Source: Neobacillus sp. WH10 (GTDB taxonomy: Bacteria; Bacillota; Bacilli; Bacillales; Cytobacillaceae). Taken from it: a DNA stretch of 64,000 nt. Below, piece by piece: positions 42,890-51,873 of the stretch; the stretch's first letter is position 1, and the number at the start of each line of letters is the position of its first letter. Below the pieces are notes generated by a model. The model did no database searches and was not told the DNA's origin. It saw only the letters and a list, made by a program, of their open reading frames with translations. The stretch covers positions 1,798,001-1,862,000 of the forward strand of contig NZ_CP126110.1 of the NCBI RefSeq assembly GCF_030123405.1, read 5' to 3'. The position numbers and the translations under genes were made by a program.

Positions 42890-43207
42890 GTGGAAGATTT
42901 AAAATCCTTCTCCCCGAGTTTAAGATTTTTTATTGAGCTTACAAAAGATGTAGAAACTGGTGTATTGCTGCAATATGTATTTATTGTTATTTTGACAGTG
43001 ATTGTCTACAGGTTAGGCTTTGCGAAAAAATTGCCTCTATTGAAAAACATAGTAATTTATACCAGTCTTTGCATTGGATGCTTGATCATGTTGTTTTTTT
43101 CCTATGCATTACCAATTGCTGAAGGGTTAGGTGTAGCTGCATTAATTTTAATTGTATATAAAATTCGCCTTCACCAATCGAAAAAGCATGAGGCTGAAGT
43201 GAAATAA
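42890..43207 (+). CDS. ylaH: YlaH-like membrane protein
   Basis: 105 aa with three hydrophobic segments (about 22-40, 46-68 and 70-92) and a basic C-terminus; the YlaH family of Bacillales. GTG 42890 is chosen, six bases after GAGGTG; a GTG at 42881 overlaps that site. It is probably cotranscribed with typA. Function unknown. Confidence 0.83.
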   Translation: MEDLKSFSPSLRFFIELTKDVETGVLLQYVFIVILTVIVYRLGFAKKLPLLKNIVIYTSLCIGCLIMLFFSYALPIAEGLGVAALILIVYKIRLHQSKKHEAEVK

Positions 43208-43222
43208 CGGGGGGTTGAGAAA

Positions 43223-43516
43223 ATGGAATCCTTACAAGATGCACTCTATAATTGGCTTACAATTAAGGTTGTTTGTGATGCGCGGCCTGATGATCTAGCA
43301 GCTAAAGAGACACAAGACTTTTTTGAAGAGATGCTCACATCTCAGCATCATGTTTCGAACATTGATATAAGTAAAGATGATGTGATGTATTATGTTTCAT
43401 ATCAACAAGGTGAAGAAACTAAAAAAGCACGTTATCCCCGTGAATTAATAGAAATCATGCTAAACCAAATTAACCAAGAACCTGAAAAGTATATGGACTA
43501 TCCAATAGTAGACTAA
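43223..43516 (+). CDS. conserved-looking hypothetical protein
   Basis: 97 aa soluble acidic protein (NWLTIKVVCDARPDDLAAKE at the N-terminus). No motif recognised. It starts 15 bases after ylaH with a GGGGGG ribosome binding site, so it is probably the third gene of the typA unit. The strong terminator after it supports that. Confidence 0.75.
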   Translation: MESLQDALYNWLTIKVVCDARPDDLAAKETQDFFEEMLTSQHHVSNIDISKDDVMYYVSYQQGEETKKARYPRELIEIMLNQINQEPEKYMDYPIVD

Positions 43517-43557
43517 AAAAAGCACTGGCCTGTTACATGACAGACCAGTGTTTTTTT
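43515..43557. terminator. bidirectional terminator at the end of the typA unit and ylaI
   Basis: CACTGG-C-CTGT/ACAG-A-CCAGTG with A and T runs on the two sides. Confidence 0.85.
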
Positions 43558-43756
43558 ACCATTCATCCTTTTCAGATTTTGTCCGATACAATCGGAAATT
43601 TCCTGTGTTGATTCGGGCATTTGTTTTTTCCGTTATTCTTGTATTGCAGTTATTGCACATATATGTATGAATGGGACGATTACGAAGACGCTTGGCTGTT
43701 AACGATTCATCTTCAATCGCTTCTATTTTATCGCAGATTACACACTTTACTCTCAT
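43556..43756 (-). CDS. ylaI: YlaI zinc-ribbon protein
   Basis: 66 aa with two CxxC knuckles (VKCVICDK and YMCNNCNT), a small zinc ribbon of the YlaI/DUF2197 family. Function unknown. AGGTG ribosome binding site. Stands alone, convergent with the typA unit. Confidence 0.87.
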   Translation of the reverse strand: MRVKCVICDKIEAIEDESLTAKRLRNRPIHTYMCNNCNTRITEKTNARINTGNFRLYRTKSEKDEW

Positions 43757-43927
43757 TAAAGCACCTCATTAATTCTTTCTAAATAACAGAATGTTTGTAT
43801 TATAGTATACCATGACTAAACACCTGTAGGTAATCAATTGGTTAGAGTTGATGAAAAAAAGGGATAGTAGTAATATGAGAATATCTGTTTTTAAACAGAA
43901 TGTAGGAGAATGAAAGGGGTTGTGAAT

Positions 43928-44383
43928 ATGGCAAATCAAGTAGAACCAAAACTAATTAAGCCATTATATGATGTGATGCAAAAAGAACGTTTTGTAACGT
44001 TAGCAACAGTTGATCATGAAACAGGTGGACCAAATGTTAGTGCGATTTCCTGGGTTTTAGCTAAAGACGATAGTATCATTTATTTTGCTGTTGATAATCG
44101 TTCCCGGATATTAGAGAATATTAATAAGAATAACAATGTAGTCATAAATTTGATTGCGAATGAATCTACATATTCGATACAAGGTGAAGCACTGGTAAAA
44201 GAGGAAAGACTACAGGATGTTCCATTAAAGCTCGCACTAGTTGAAGTAACAATTAGAGAGGTACGGGATGTAATGTTTTATGGATCCAAAATTGTCACTG
44301 AAGTACAGTATGATAAAACATATGATAAAAATGCTGCTGAAAAATTAGATAGACAGGTGATGGAAGCAATGAAAAAAGCTTAG
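43928..44383 (+). CDS. pyridoxamine 5'-phosphate oxidase-family protein
   Basis: 151 aa split-barrel flavin-binding protein: KERFVTLATVDHETGGPNVSAI and AVDNRSRILENINKNNNVVI are typical of the PNPOx-like superfamily. It is too short to be PdxH itself. ATG 43928 follows AAAGGGG; the ATG at 43910 overlaps it. The specific reaction is unknown. Confidence 0.82.
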   Translation: MANQVEPKLIKPLYDVMQKERFVTLATVDHETGGPNVSAISWVLAKDDSIIYFAVDNRSRILENINKNNNVVINLIANESTYSIQGEALVKEERLQDVPLKLALVEVTIREVRDVMFYGSKIVTEVQYDKTYDKNAAEKLDRQVMEAMKKA

Positions 44384-44403
44384 TGCATTTACTAAGCTTT
44401 TTT
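44372..44403 (+). terminator. terminator overlapping the stop of the 43928 gene
   Basis: AAAAAAGCTTAGT/ACTAAGCTTTTTT with a six-base loop. Confidence 0.85.
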
Positions 44404-44436
44404 CATTTAATAAAAGCTAGCAGGTGCTCTTGCCTT

Positions 44437-45027
44437 TTATTTATAGTGATTGGATTGGTCTTCTTGTTCTTTGTTCAGTTTTTCTTGTTCGTCTTTCGGA
44501 AGCTTTTTATCTGGCTTTTCTGTAGCATTTTTTGGGCTTGGTGTAATCAAGTCTCCTGGGATTTCAGGCATTAATCGCCCTGCTATATCTGAGAGCTCCT
44601 CCATTATACCTTGTATGGGTCTGCCGTTTTTTATATCCGCCTGAATTTCTTTCAAACGTTCGGTTGTGTCCGCATCAGCTACCACTACTGCGTTGGCACC
44701 GTAAGGGTCTTTTCTTAAGCTCTCTGCCACAGAATACTTAATTGAACCAACCTGAGAGCGGTCGATTTTTGAATTAACATCAATACCAACAATGGCATAT
44801 TTCCCTAAAACTACTGCGGTTGCATCATTTACATTTGGTATACTTGTTGCGAGATTAACTAAGCGCTTTGAAATTTCCTGCCCTGATTTACGGTCGACGC
44901 TTTCAATATAACTGTTTTTAACATTTACTAAAGATTGGTTATCATTTTTTGCGTTCTGTTTTTGATTATTGGTATTACATCCTGCTAAAAGTATACATAT
45001 TGCCATAGTTAATAATATATTCTTCAT
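44437..45027 (-). CDS. ylaJ: YhcN/YlaJ-family sporulation lipoprotein
   Basis: 196 aa. Signal with lipobox LAGC, an Asn-rich linker, then the YhcN/YlaJ domain (RLVNLATSIPNVNDATAVVLGKYAIVGIDV) and a charged Pro/Lys/Glu tail. Family members are spore-associated lipoproteins, so expression in the forespore is likely (inference). Strong GGAGGAGGG ribosome binding site. Divergent from ylaK. Confidence 0.9.
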   Translation of the reverse strand: MKNILLTMAICILLAGCNTNNQKQNAKNDNQSLVNVKNSYIESVDRKSGQEISKRLVNLATSIPNVNDATAVVLGKYAIVGIDVNSKIDRSQVGSIKYSVAESLRKDPYGANAVVVADADTTERLKEIQADIKNGRPIQGIMEELSDIAGRLMPEIPGDLITPSPKNATEKPDKKLPKDEQEKLNKEQEDQSNHYK

Positions 45028-45198
45028 TTAAAACCCTCCTCCAAGAAGATTAATTATGTGGTCTCATTAACAATTATTGTGCGAAACGCCTTCTATCTTT
45101 ATTCCAATAAACATATATTTTACCAAAGTCCAATCTAGCAAAAGGGTTGTTGAAATTATTTCACAAGCCTGACATCAAGGGAATCAGGAGGCGTCGCT

Positions 45199-46527
45199 TT
45201 GAGTAAAATATACGTGTTAGATACAAATGTCTTATTACAAGACCCGTATTCCATTTTTTCCTTTGAAGATAATGAAGTTGTTATTCCTGCAGTAGTTCTA
45301 GAAGAAGTGGACTCAAAGAAAAGATACATGGATGAAGTTGGAAGAAATGCAAGGCATGTATCAAGATTAATTGATGGCCTAAGGGCCTCAGGAAAACTTT
45401 ATGAAAAAATCCCTCTTGAACGCGGGGGGACCATTAGAATCGAATTAAATCATCGAACCTTTCATGAGCTACAAGATATTTTTATTGAAAAAACAAATGA
45501 TAATCGCATTCTTGCAGTGGCAAAAAATTTATTTTTAGAGGAACAAGCAAAGGAAAATGGTAAACCAGTAATAATAGTAAGCAAGGATGCATTAGTAAGG
45601 GTAAAAGCAGATGCAATCGGTTTGACTGCCGAAGATTTTTTAAACGATCGAGTGGTTGATGTAGAACATATATATACGGGATTTTTCGAGTTACTACTGC
45701 CAATTGAATTATTAGGCCGTTTTTATGAAAAGGGAGAGCTATCTCTTTCAGAGGTTGCAAATCACCCGTTTTATCCAAACCAATTCTTGTTAATGAAAGA
45801 TATCCTTGGCAGCTCTGCCTCTGCTATCGGGATGGTAGATAAAACAAGTAAGAAAGTAAAGAAATTAACTTTAAATCAAGAGCATGTTTGGGGCATTCAT
45901 TCAAGAAATGTACAGCAGACCATGGCAATCGAATTATTATTACGCACAGATATACCACTAGTCACTTTAACTGGAAAGGCAGGTACAGGAAAAACACTTC
46001 TTGCGCTCGCTGCGGGTTTATTGCACACGGAGGATTTTAGAGAATATAAAAAACTATTAGTCGCAAGGCCGATTGTGCCAGTTGGTAAGGATCTGGGATT
46101 TTTGCCTGGTGAAAAACAAGAAAAGCTCAGACCATGGATGCAGCCAATATACGATAATCTGGAATATCTCTTTAATACAAAAAAGCCAGGTGAGCTTGAT
46201 GCCATATTAGCCGGGATGGGTTCAATTGAGGTGGAGGCGTTAACTTATATTCGTGGCAGAAGTTTACCGAAGCAATTTATTATTATCGATGAAGCACAAA
46301 ACTTAACGAAGCATGAGGTGAAAACCATCCTAACCCGGGTAGGGGAAGGCAGCAAGATTGTATTAATGGGTGACCCTGAACAGATTGATCATCCATATCT
46401 TGACGCCTATAACAACGGATTAACCTACGTCGTCGAAAAATTTAAAGATCAAAATGTTTCCGGTCATGTAAAACTATTAAAAGGAGAAAGATCTGGGTTG
46501 GCGAGGCTGGCAGCGGATTTATTATAG
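45199..46527 (+). CDS. ylaK: PhoH2-type PIN-PhoH ATPase (RNA helicase/ribonuclease)
   Basis: 442 aa. N-terminal PIN RNase domain (VLDTNVLLQDP; NDNRILAVA) and C-terminal PhoH ATPase (Walker A GKAGTGKTLLALA, Walker B FIIIDEAQNLT). PhoH2 proteins show RNA unwinding and cleavage in mycobacteria. No linked antitoxin is present. TTG start after CAGGAGGCG. Matches the place of B. subtilis ylaK (phoH2). Confidence 0.93.
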   Translation: MSKIYVLDTNVLLQDPYSIFSFEDNEVVIPAVVLEEVDSKKRYMDEVGRNARHVSRLIDGLRASGKLYEKIPLERGGTIRIELNHRTFHELQDIFIEKTNDNRILAVAKNLFLEEQAKENGKPVIIVSKDALVRVKADAIGLTAEDFLNDRVVDVEHIYTGFFELLLPIELLGRFYEKGELSLSEVANHPFYPNQFLLMKDILGSSASAIGMVDKTSKKVKKLTLNQEHVWGIHSRNVQQTMAIELLLRTDIPLVTLTGKAGTGKTLLALAAGLLHTEDFREYKKLLVARPIVPVGKDLGFLPGEKQEKLRPWMQPIYDNLEYLFNTKKPGELDAILAGMGSIEVEALTYIRGRSLPKQFIIIDEAQNLTKHEVKTILTRVGEGSKIVLMGDPEQIDHPYLDAYNNGLTYVVEKFKDQNVSGHVKLLKGERSGLARLAADLL

Positions 46528-46534
46528 AATTAAA

Positions 46535-46565
46535 AACGGGCGCCAAATGGCACCCGTCTATTTTA
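46535..46565. terminator. terminator ylaK / ylaL
   Basis: ACGGG(C)GCC/GGCACCCGT with AAAT loop and T-rich tail, between convergent genes. Confidence 0.8.
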
Positions 46566-47055
46566 TTGTAAAGGCAGTTACATTTTTAATAGGGTTTTCT
46601 TGATTTGAGCCATCACCATTGTAGATGTGGACTGGTCCATCAGAAGATAATGGTTGTCCATTATTTGAAAATCCTAAAATTAAGTCAAAAGCCATTTCAA
46701 GTAAAAACTCGTATTCACCATTTGCCGTATGAACGATCAGTGTACCTGCATCATTAGCTGGCTCAGCATTTAACAAAAAGGGTTTGAAAGGGATTCCGAA
46801 TGTTCCAGTAAGTACTTTTTCTTTTTCAAACTTCTTCTCAGTTTTTAATGTCGGAGGATAGGTTGCCCCTTCCACTATTTCTCGATCCCAATGCGTTGAA
46901 ACAGATTTAGTATATGCCTCCATTGAATCCGTATTTTCTTTTTCCTTTGAAAAGTAAGTGGTTAAATCAATGCGGCGGTCATCAAATATCCAAACACTTG
47001 GATCGAGTGTAATTGGATATTTTACATTTCCAGATATGTTTAAAATATTTTCCAT
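46558..47055 (-). CDS. ylaL: YlaL-like protein
   Basis: 165 aa soluble protein with IFDDRRIDLTTYF and GTFGIPFKPFLLNAEPA; size, strand and position fit B. subtilis ylaL. Function unknown. ATG 47055 has a GGGGG ribosome binding site eight bases away; an in-frame TTG six bases upstream is too close. ylaM (glutaminase), which follows in B. subtilis, is absent. Confidence 0.78.
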   Translation of the reverse strand: MENILNISGNVKYPITLDPSVWIFDDRRIDLTTYFSKEKENTDSMEAYTKSVSTHWDREIVEGATYPPTLKTEKKFEKEKVLTGTFGIPFKPFLLNAEPANDAGTLIVHTANGEYEFLLEMAFDLILGFSNNGQPLSSDGPVHIYNGDGSNQENPIKNVTAFTIK

Positions 47056-47179
47056 TTTCAATTCCCCCTAAAGTCTAACATGATTAAGTATAGCTTTTTT
47101 TATCTGGAATGTCATAAGGTGAATCTTCAATCAGTAGTTTTTTTCACCCCCGTTGTTTGGTAGTCGAGTTAAACTGTCT

Positions 47180-47258
47180 CAATAGTAATGCTATTGTCTT
47201 GATAAAGAGGCAGAAAGCCTCGTTTTGTTCAACTAAGGCGATGTAAAACGCGTTTTAC
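47180..47258. promoter_or_regulatory. cluster of three inverted repeats in the ylaL-ylaN gap
   Basis: CAATAG/CTATTG (47180-47196), GAGGC/GCCTC (47207-47221), and the perfect 16-base palindrome GTAAAACGCGTTTTAC (47243-47258). The 412-base gap has no gene. The last repeat looks like an operator for a dimeric regulator; the middle one could terminate a short RNA on either strand. Confidence 0.45.
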
Positions 47259-47398
47259 TGTATCTCACCAATTGGGCTTTTATGATCAGTTATCTTCCAT
47301 TTCTCCTTTTTAATTTTCTTAAAGTTTTGAAGTGGGGAATTTACTGCCCATAATACAGGATAAAAGTAACTCATGTTTGGTATTATCCTTTATTGTTC

Positions 47399-47427
47399 TT
47401 GCAATTTTCCTTTGTAAACGGTAAAAT
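47399..47427 (+). promoter_or_regulatory. ylaN promoter
   Basis: TTGCAA, 17-base spacer, TAAAAT, about 40 bases before ylaN. Confidence 0.65.
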
Positions 47428-47467
47428 TTATAGATAAGTTGAATTATCGCTCTGAATGGGGGGATCA

Positions 47468-47752
47468 ATGTTGGCGTCTGATATGATCGTGAATCACCAG
47501 GAAAAAGCCTATGAGTTATTGCAGGCTGACGCTGAAAAAATATTAAAGCTTATCAAAGTGCAAATGGACAATCTCACGATGCCTCAATGCCCTCTTTATG
47601 AAGAGGTGTTGGATACACAAATGTTTGGCCTATCAAGGGAAATAGACTTTGCTGTTCGATTAGGCTTAATTGATGGTAAGGATGGTAAAGTGATTTTAGA
47701 TCAATTAGAGAAAGAATTATCAGCACTTCACGAAGCGTCCTTAAGGAAATAG
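47468..47752 (+). CDS. ylaN: YlaN, iron-homeostasis factor acting on Fur
   Basis: 94 aa helical protein. The core IKVQMDNLTMPQCPLYEEVL and MFGLSREIDFAVRLGLID are nearly invariant in the UPF0358 family. ylaN is essential in B. subtilis in iron-poor medium, and in recent work it binds Fur (recalled). ATG 47468 lies just after GGGGGG; TTG 47471 is an alternative start. Confidence 0.92.
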   Translation: MLASDMIVNHQEKAYELLQADAEKILKLIKVQMDNLTMPQCPLYEEVLDTQMFGLSREIDFAVRLGLIDGKDGKVILDQLEKELSALHEASLRK

Positions 47753-47760
47753 TTATAATA

Positions 47761-47799
47761 AAACTCAAACAATGCATGGAGCTTGTTTGGGTTTTTTAT
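47761..47799 (+). terminator. ylaN terminator
   Basis: AAACTCAAACAA/TTGTTTGGGTTT with T-run. Confidence 0.8.
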
Positions 47800-47929
47800 T
47801 ATGTTATTATGATTTCAGAATATTCTTTATTAAATTAATATAACAATTGAACTTTTCCTCAAGTCATATCATTGATTTTCTATTATAATAGAGTGGTATA
47901 TATTAATTTTGAAAATGAGGACGTCTTAT

Positions 47930-49132
47930 ATGATAAAAAAAATATTGAAATCATATGATTATACCTTGATTACCGCCATCATCCTGTTGTGTGCTTTCGG
48001 ATTGGTGATGGTCTATAGCGCTAGCATGGCTTCTGCTGTCCAAAGATATGATGTCCCAAGTGATTATTTTTATCAAAAACAAAAAATGTGGCTTCTCTGT
48101 TTTTTTTGTATCTTTTTTGTTTTTGCTATCGTACCATACAAAATCATGCAGTTTACTAAATGGTTTCAAGTTCCTATGGTGATTGGTTCAATTCTTTTGC
48201 TTTTAGGATTATTTCGCTTTGGACATACTGCTGGAAACGCCCAAAGCTGGTACCTCATTGGTTCATTTCGCCTGCAGCCAGCTGAGTTTGTAAAGCTTGC
48301 GGTAATCATTTATTTGGCAGCTGTATATGCCAAAAAACAGGCCTATATTAATCAATTTAATAAAGGAGTTCTACCTCCATTAGTGTTTTTATTTATTGTT
48401 TGCTTCTTAATAGTTTTACAGCCGGATTATGGTACAGCAATCATTATTGCTGCTATTGCCGCAACTATGATTTTTTCTTCAGGGATGAATTTTAAAAGTA
48501 TATCGAAATTGGTTATTATGACTCTCATTGTTGTATTGCCAGTAATATTTGTCGCAAAAGATACTATATTTTCAGAAAAACGTATGAGCCGGATTACTGT
48601 GTTAGAGAACCCCTTCGCTTACGAGAAAGATGCCGGTTTTCACTTAGCTAATTCCTATATCGCGATTGGCTCAGGAGGTGTCAACGGACTTGGCTTAGGT
48701 AAAAGTATTCAAAAACTGGGCTATTTACCGGAATCGCATACAGACTTCATTATGGCTGTTATTGCGGAAGAGCTAGGCATTTGGGGTGTAGGGTTTGTTA
48801 TTCTTCTATTAGCCTATATTGTATTACGAGGGATTTATATTAGTCTGCAATGTAAGGATCCATTTGGGAGCCTGCTCTCGATTGGGATTGCAAGTATGAT
48901 CGGGATTCAATCCTTTATCAATTTAGCGGGGGTATCCGGATTGATTCCACTTACAGGTGTTACGCTTCCATTTGTAAGTTATGGAGGTTCTTCACTATTG
49001 ATGCTTGCAGCTGCATCAGGAATACTTGTAAATGTGTCGATGTTTGTGAAATTTGAAAAGAAATATAAAAATAAACAAGAACAAGCTAACGAAAAGAAAA
49101 AAAATCAAGATGGTAATGTTTATTACCTATAA
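47930..49132 (+). CDS. ftsW: SEDS peptidoglycan glycosyltransferase FtsW
   Basis: 400 aa with about ten transmembrane helices. SEDS signatures: VMVYSASMASAV in TM1, LQPAEFVKLAVIIYLA, VLQPDYGTAIII, LPESHTDFIMAVIAEELG and the C-terminal TGVTLPFVSYGGSS. Polymerises septal peptidoglycan. ATG 47930 follows GAGG. ylaN-ftsW linkage is as in B. subtilis, but pycA, normally next, is missing: ctaA follows convergently. Confidence 0.93.
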   Translation: MIKKILKSYDYTLITAIILLCAFGLVMVYSASMASAVQRYDVPSDYFYQKQKMWLLCFFCIFFVFAIVPYKIMQFTKWFQVPMVIGSILLLLGLFRFGHTAGNAQSWYLIGSFRLQPAEFVKLAVIIYLAAVYAKKQAYINQFNKGVLPPLVFLFIVCFLIVLQPDYGTAIIIAAIAATMIFSSGMNFKSISKLVIMTLIVVLPVIFVAKDTIFSEKRMSRITVLENPFAYEKDAGFHLANSYIAIGSGGVNGLGLGKSIQKLGYLPESHTDFIMAVIAEELGIWGVGFVILLLAYIVLRGIYISLQCKDPFGSLLSIGIASMIGIQSFINLAGVSGLIPLTGVTLPFVSYGGSSLLMLAAASGILVNVSMFVKFEKKYKNKQEQANEKKKNQDGNVYYL

Positions 49133-49168
49133 AAAAAGTTGCCGGATTTTTTTCCGGCAACTTTTTTT
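49131..49168. terminator. bidirectional terminator ftsW / ctaA
   Basis: AAAGTTGCCGGA/TCCGGCAACTTT with A and T runs on the sides; strong. Confidence 0.92.
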
Positions 49169-50075
49169 ATTGATGATTTCTTTTAGACCTAGAATATAAC
49201 AAAAGAAAATAACTTAATACTCCAAACAAGCAAGTAATAAAGAATGCGTGAAGAAGTGCAATATACAAGTTTAGTCTGGTAAAAATAATGAAGGCACCAG
49301 CTATCACCTGTAATGATACGAGGATGAAGGAGATCGTCCATCCCCAGTAAAGCACTTTTTGATCTTTGTAATGGCGAACAGCCAAATAAAAAATATAAGC
49401 AATCCAAATAAAGATAAGACCAGCTGCGGCCCGGTGTCCCATTTGCACCCATTCGTAGATGTTAGTCGGTAATGAAGGGGCGTCATTTAGACATAAAGGC
49501 CAATCCCGGCAAACGAGACTTGCCTTCATATGCCGGACTAAAGCACCTGTGTAAATAACAAAGTAGCTATATATAGAAACACCGATGATATGAAAGCCCA
49601 TCCGTTTATCAATATAAAGCTTTTCAGCATCAAACTTCTTATCAATTTCAAAAATCAGCAGTGTCAATAGAAATACAGCTGCGAAAGATACGAGAGAAAT
49701 ACCAAAATGTAAGGCAAGGACAAAACTTGATTGCCCCCATTTTACGGCAGCTGCCCCAATCAATCCTTGTAATAGTAAAAAGAAAAAGGAAAGTAAGGAA
49801 AGAAATTTGGTTTCCCGAATGTGACCAATCGCCTTCCACGACCAAATCGACAGGGTGAGAACCAAGATGCCCCCTACACCGGAAACTAGTCGATGGGCAA
49901 GTTCAATGATTAATTCTGGGGTTATTTCTGTAGGGAGAAATTTACCATTACATAATGGCCATGATCTTCCGCAGCCCATTCCAGAATCAGTCTTTGTCAC
50001 TAATGCCCCGCCTAGTAAAATAAATATCATTCCGATTGTAGTAGCAACAGCCAACCACTTTAAAGAACGTCGCAA
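49167..50075 (-). CDS. ctaA: heme A synthase
   Basis: 302 aa, eight transmembrane helices. Converts heme O to heme A for the caa3 oxidase. Visible: GGALVTKTDSGMGCGRSWPLCNGKF with a Cys pair in loop 1, ELAHRLVSG, LVCRDWPLCL, MGHRAAAGLIF and LLHAFF; the conserved His ligands are present. TTG start with GAGGTG upstream. Divergent from ctaB as in B. subtilis. Confidence 0.94.
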   Translation of the reverse strand: MRRSLKWLAVATTIGMIFILLGGALVTKTDSGMGCGRSWPLCNGKFLPTEITPELIIELAHRLVSGVGGILVLTLSIWSWKAIGHIRETKFLSLLSFFFLLLQGLIGAAAVKWGQSSFVLALHFGISLVSFAAVFLLTLLIFEIDKKFDAEKLYIDKRMGFHIIGVSIYSYFVIYTGALVRHMKASLVCRDWPLCLNDAPSLPTNIYEWVQMGHRAAAGLIFIWIAYIFYLAVRHYKDQKVLYWGWTISFILVSLQVIAGAFIIFTRLNLYIALLHAFFITCLFGVLSYFLLLYSRSKRNHQ

Positions 50076-50737
50076 AAAAATTCACCTCTTAAAAAAGTTC
50101 AATAATTTGTCATTGGATAATCCTGACAGTATAATGAGTGAAAAAGTATCTAGATTTAAAAGTCCCTATTTATCATAACGAATAAACTAGAAAAAGAACA
50201 GAATTTCAGCATAGATTTTCAGATAACTTTTTATAAACAAAAAGAGCTGATGAATAATAAATAATTTTAACTATTATTATAGTGAAAACAGTTGAAACTT
50301 TGCTTTGAGTCTGATAGAAATATATATAAAGGCTACTTAATTAGAATGATTATTTTTTAAAAGTAATAAAAATTTAGAAACTCATCCTAAATACCCTAGT
50401 ATTTTTCGTAAAATTAAGAATAATATTTAATAATAAAAAGTTCTAATGTTGGAAAATGTCAGAAATAATATTAAATATGTCCTCAGTCACAATTTAGTCA
50501 AAAATTATTCAAAAAAAGTTCACAAAAATATCGGAAAGTGTGATTTAATATACAGAGAAAGTGTTTTAAAAATTACTTCTTTAAAAAGTGATTCCAACTC
50601 ATCGTTTTTGAACTAATAGAAAGATTTTTACTTTTTTCATATTATCGTTTCTTAAATAATATAGAACTTTAAATAATATTGTATTTATACCCCTCGATTG
50701 GTGAATATTTGTTAGTAAGGATTAGGAGGAAAAATTT
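50076..50737. other. 660-base AT-rich ctaA-ctaB regulatory region
   Basis: No gene seen. GTTCACAAA at 50518-50526 is, on the minus strand, TTTGTGAAC, close to the ResD box TTTGTGAAT; ResD activates cta genes in B. subtilis. Many short AT-rich repeats make individual promoters hard to choose. Confidence 0.5.
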
Positions 50738-51676
50738 ATGTCCAACTCAAAGGCTTATGGAGAAGCAACCATAGAGAATGGTGCTGCAAGCCTGCATTCA
50801 ACAATTGAAAAAACCTCTGTATGGAAAGACTTCACGGCCCTTATCAAAATTGGAATTGTTAATTCTAATTTAATTACCACATTTACAGGATTATGGCTTG
50901 CACTTCATTTTTCAGGGCTAAGCTTTCTAGATAATTTAGATGTTGTATTTTTTACAGTTGCAGGTTCTTCCTTAATTATTGCCGGATCATGTGCAATCAA
51001 TAATTATGTTGATCGTGATATCGATCATTTAATGGAAAGAACGAAATCAAGGCCTACTGTTACAGGAAAAATTTTACCTGTAAAAGTTCTTTCATTAGGT
51101 ATTTTACTAATTGGACTGGGAACACTGTGTTTATTATTTACAACCATGACTGCAACAGTAATTGGACTGCTTGGAGTTTTTAGTTATGTTTTCCTTTATA
51201 CTCTGTGGTCCAAGCGGCAACTGGTTTCCAATACAATTATTGGAAGTTTCTCAGGCGCTGTTCCACCGTTAATCGGCTGGGCAGCAGTTGATGCGAACCT
51301 TGATATAATGGCGTGGGCGTTATTTGTCCTTATGTTTGTTTGGCAGCCACCACATTTTTATGCTCTAGCGATGAGAAGAGTGAAAGAATACAAGGCTGCT
51401 GGAGTACCGATGCTACCTGTTGTGAAGGGCTTCAAAACAACGAAAATTCATATTTTGGTATGGGTAGCACTACTCTTGCCAATCCCATTTTTTCTTACCA
51501 AATTAGGAATCCCATTTCTAATTCTAGCGACTTTTTTAAATATCGGTTGGCTGGCATTAGGGATTTATGGATATAGGATCAAAGATGACATAAAGTGGGC
51601 AAAGCTAATGTTTGTTTATTCTTTGCAATATTTAACTATTATTTTTGTAGCAATGGTTATAGTTACATTAATTTAG
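50738..51676 (+). CDS. ctaB: protoheme IX farnesyltransferase (heme O synthase)
   Basis: 312 aa UbiA-type prenyltransferase with nine hydrophobic segments. The diphosphate-binding NNYVDRDIDHLMERTKSRP is intact, and a second polar loop lies around MRRVKEYKAAGVPMLP. Adds the farnesyl group to heme B. First gene of the ctaB-G block; AGGAGG ribosome binding site. A 197-base gap before ctaC shows no gene. Confidence 0.95.
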   Translation: MSNSKAYGEATIENGAASLHSTIEKTSVWKDFTALIKIGIVNSNLITTFTGLWLALHFSGLSFLDNLDVVFFTVAGSSLIIAGSCAINNYVDRDIDHLMERTKSRPTVTGKILPVKVLSLGILLIGLGTLCLLFTTMTATVIGLLGVFSYVFLYTLWSKRQLVSNTIIGSFSGAVPPLIGWAAVDANLDIMAWALFVLMFVWQPPHFYALAMRRVKEYKAAGVPMLPVVKGFKTTKIHILVWVALLLPIPFFLTKLGIPFLILATFLNIGWLALGIYGYRIKDDIKWAKLMFVYSLQYLTIIFVAMVIVTLI

Positions 51677-51873
51677 TTTTGTCTGCGATTCTTTCCAGGG
51701 TAAAGGGAGAGGGTTTTATACTCCTATTCGATGAATTTGGCGGCGTTACCATGTCAGAATTGGTGCTGCTGCCTTCGGTTTGTTGATGAGGGAAGAATCA
51801 TCCTACATACTTCTTTGACCAAACATTATTTATTTTTTAGAATTCATTTGTGAAAGAGGGGTTTGATTAAGCT

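Noticed and set aside
45199..46527. ylaK (PIN-PhoH) as a toxin-antitoxin system
   Set aside because: No partner ORF overlaps or closely precedes it; the upstream gene is the divergent ylaJ lipoprotein.
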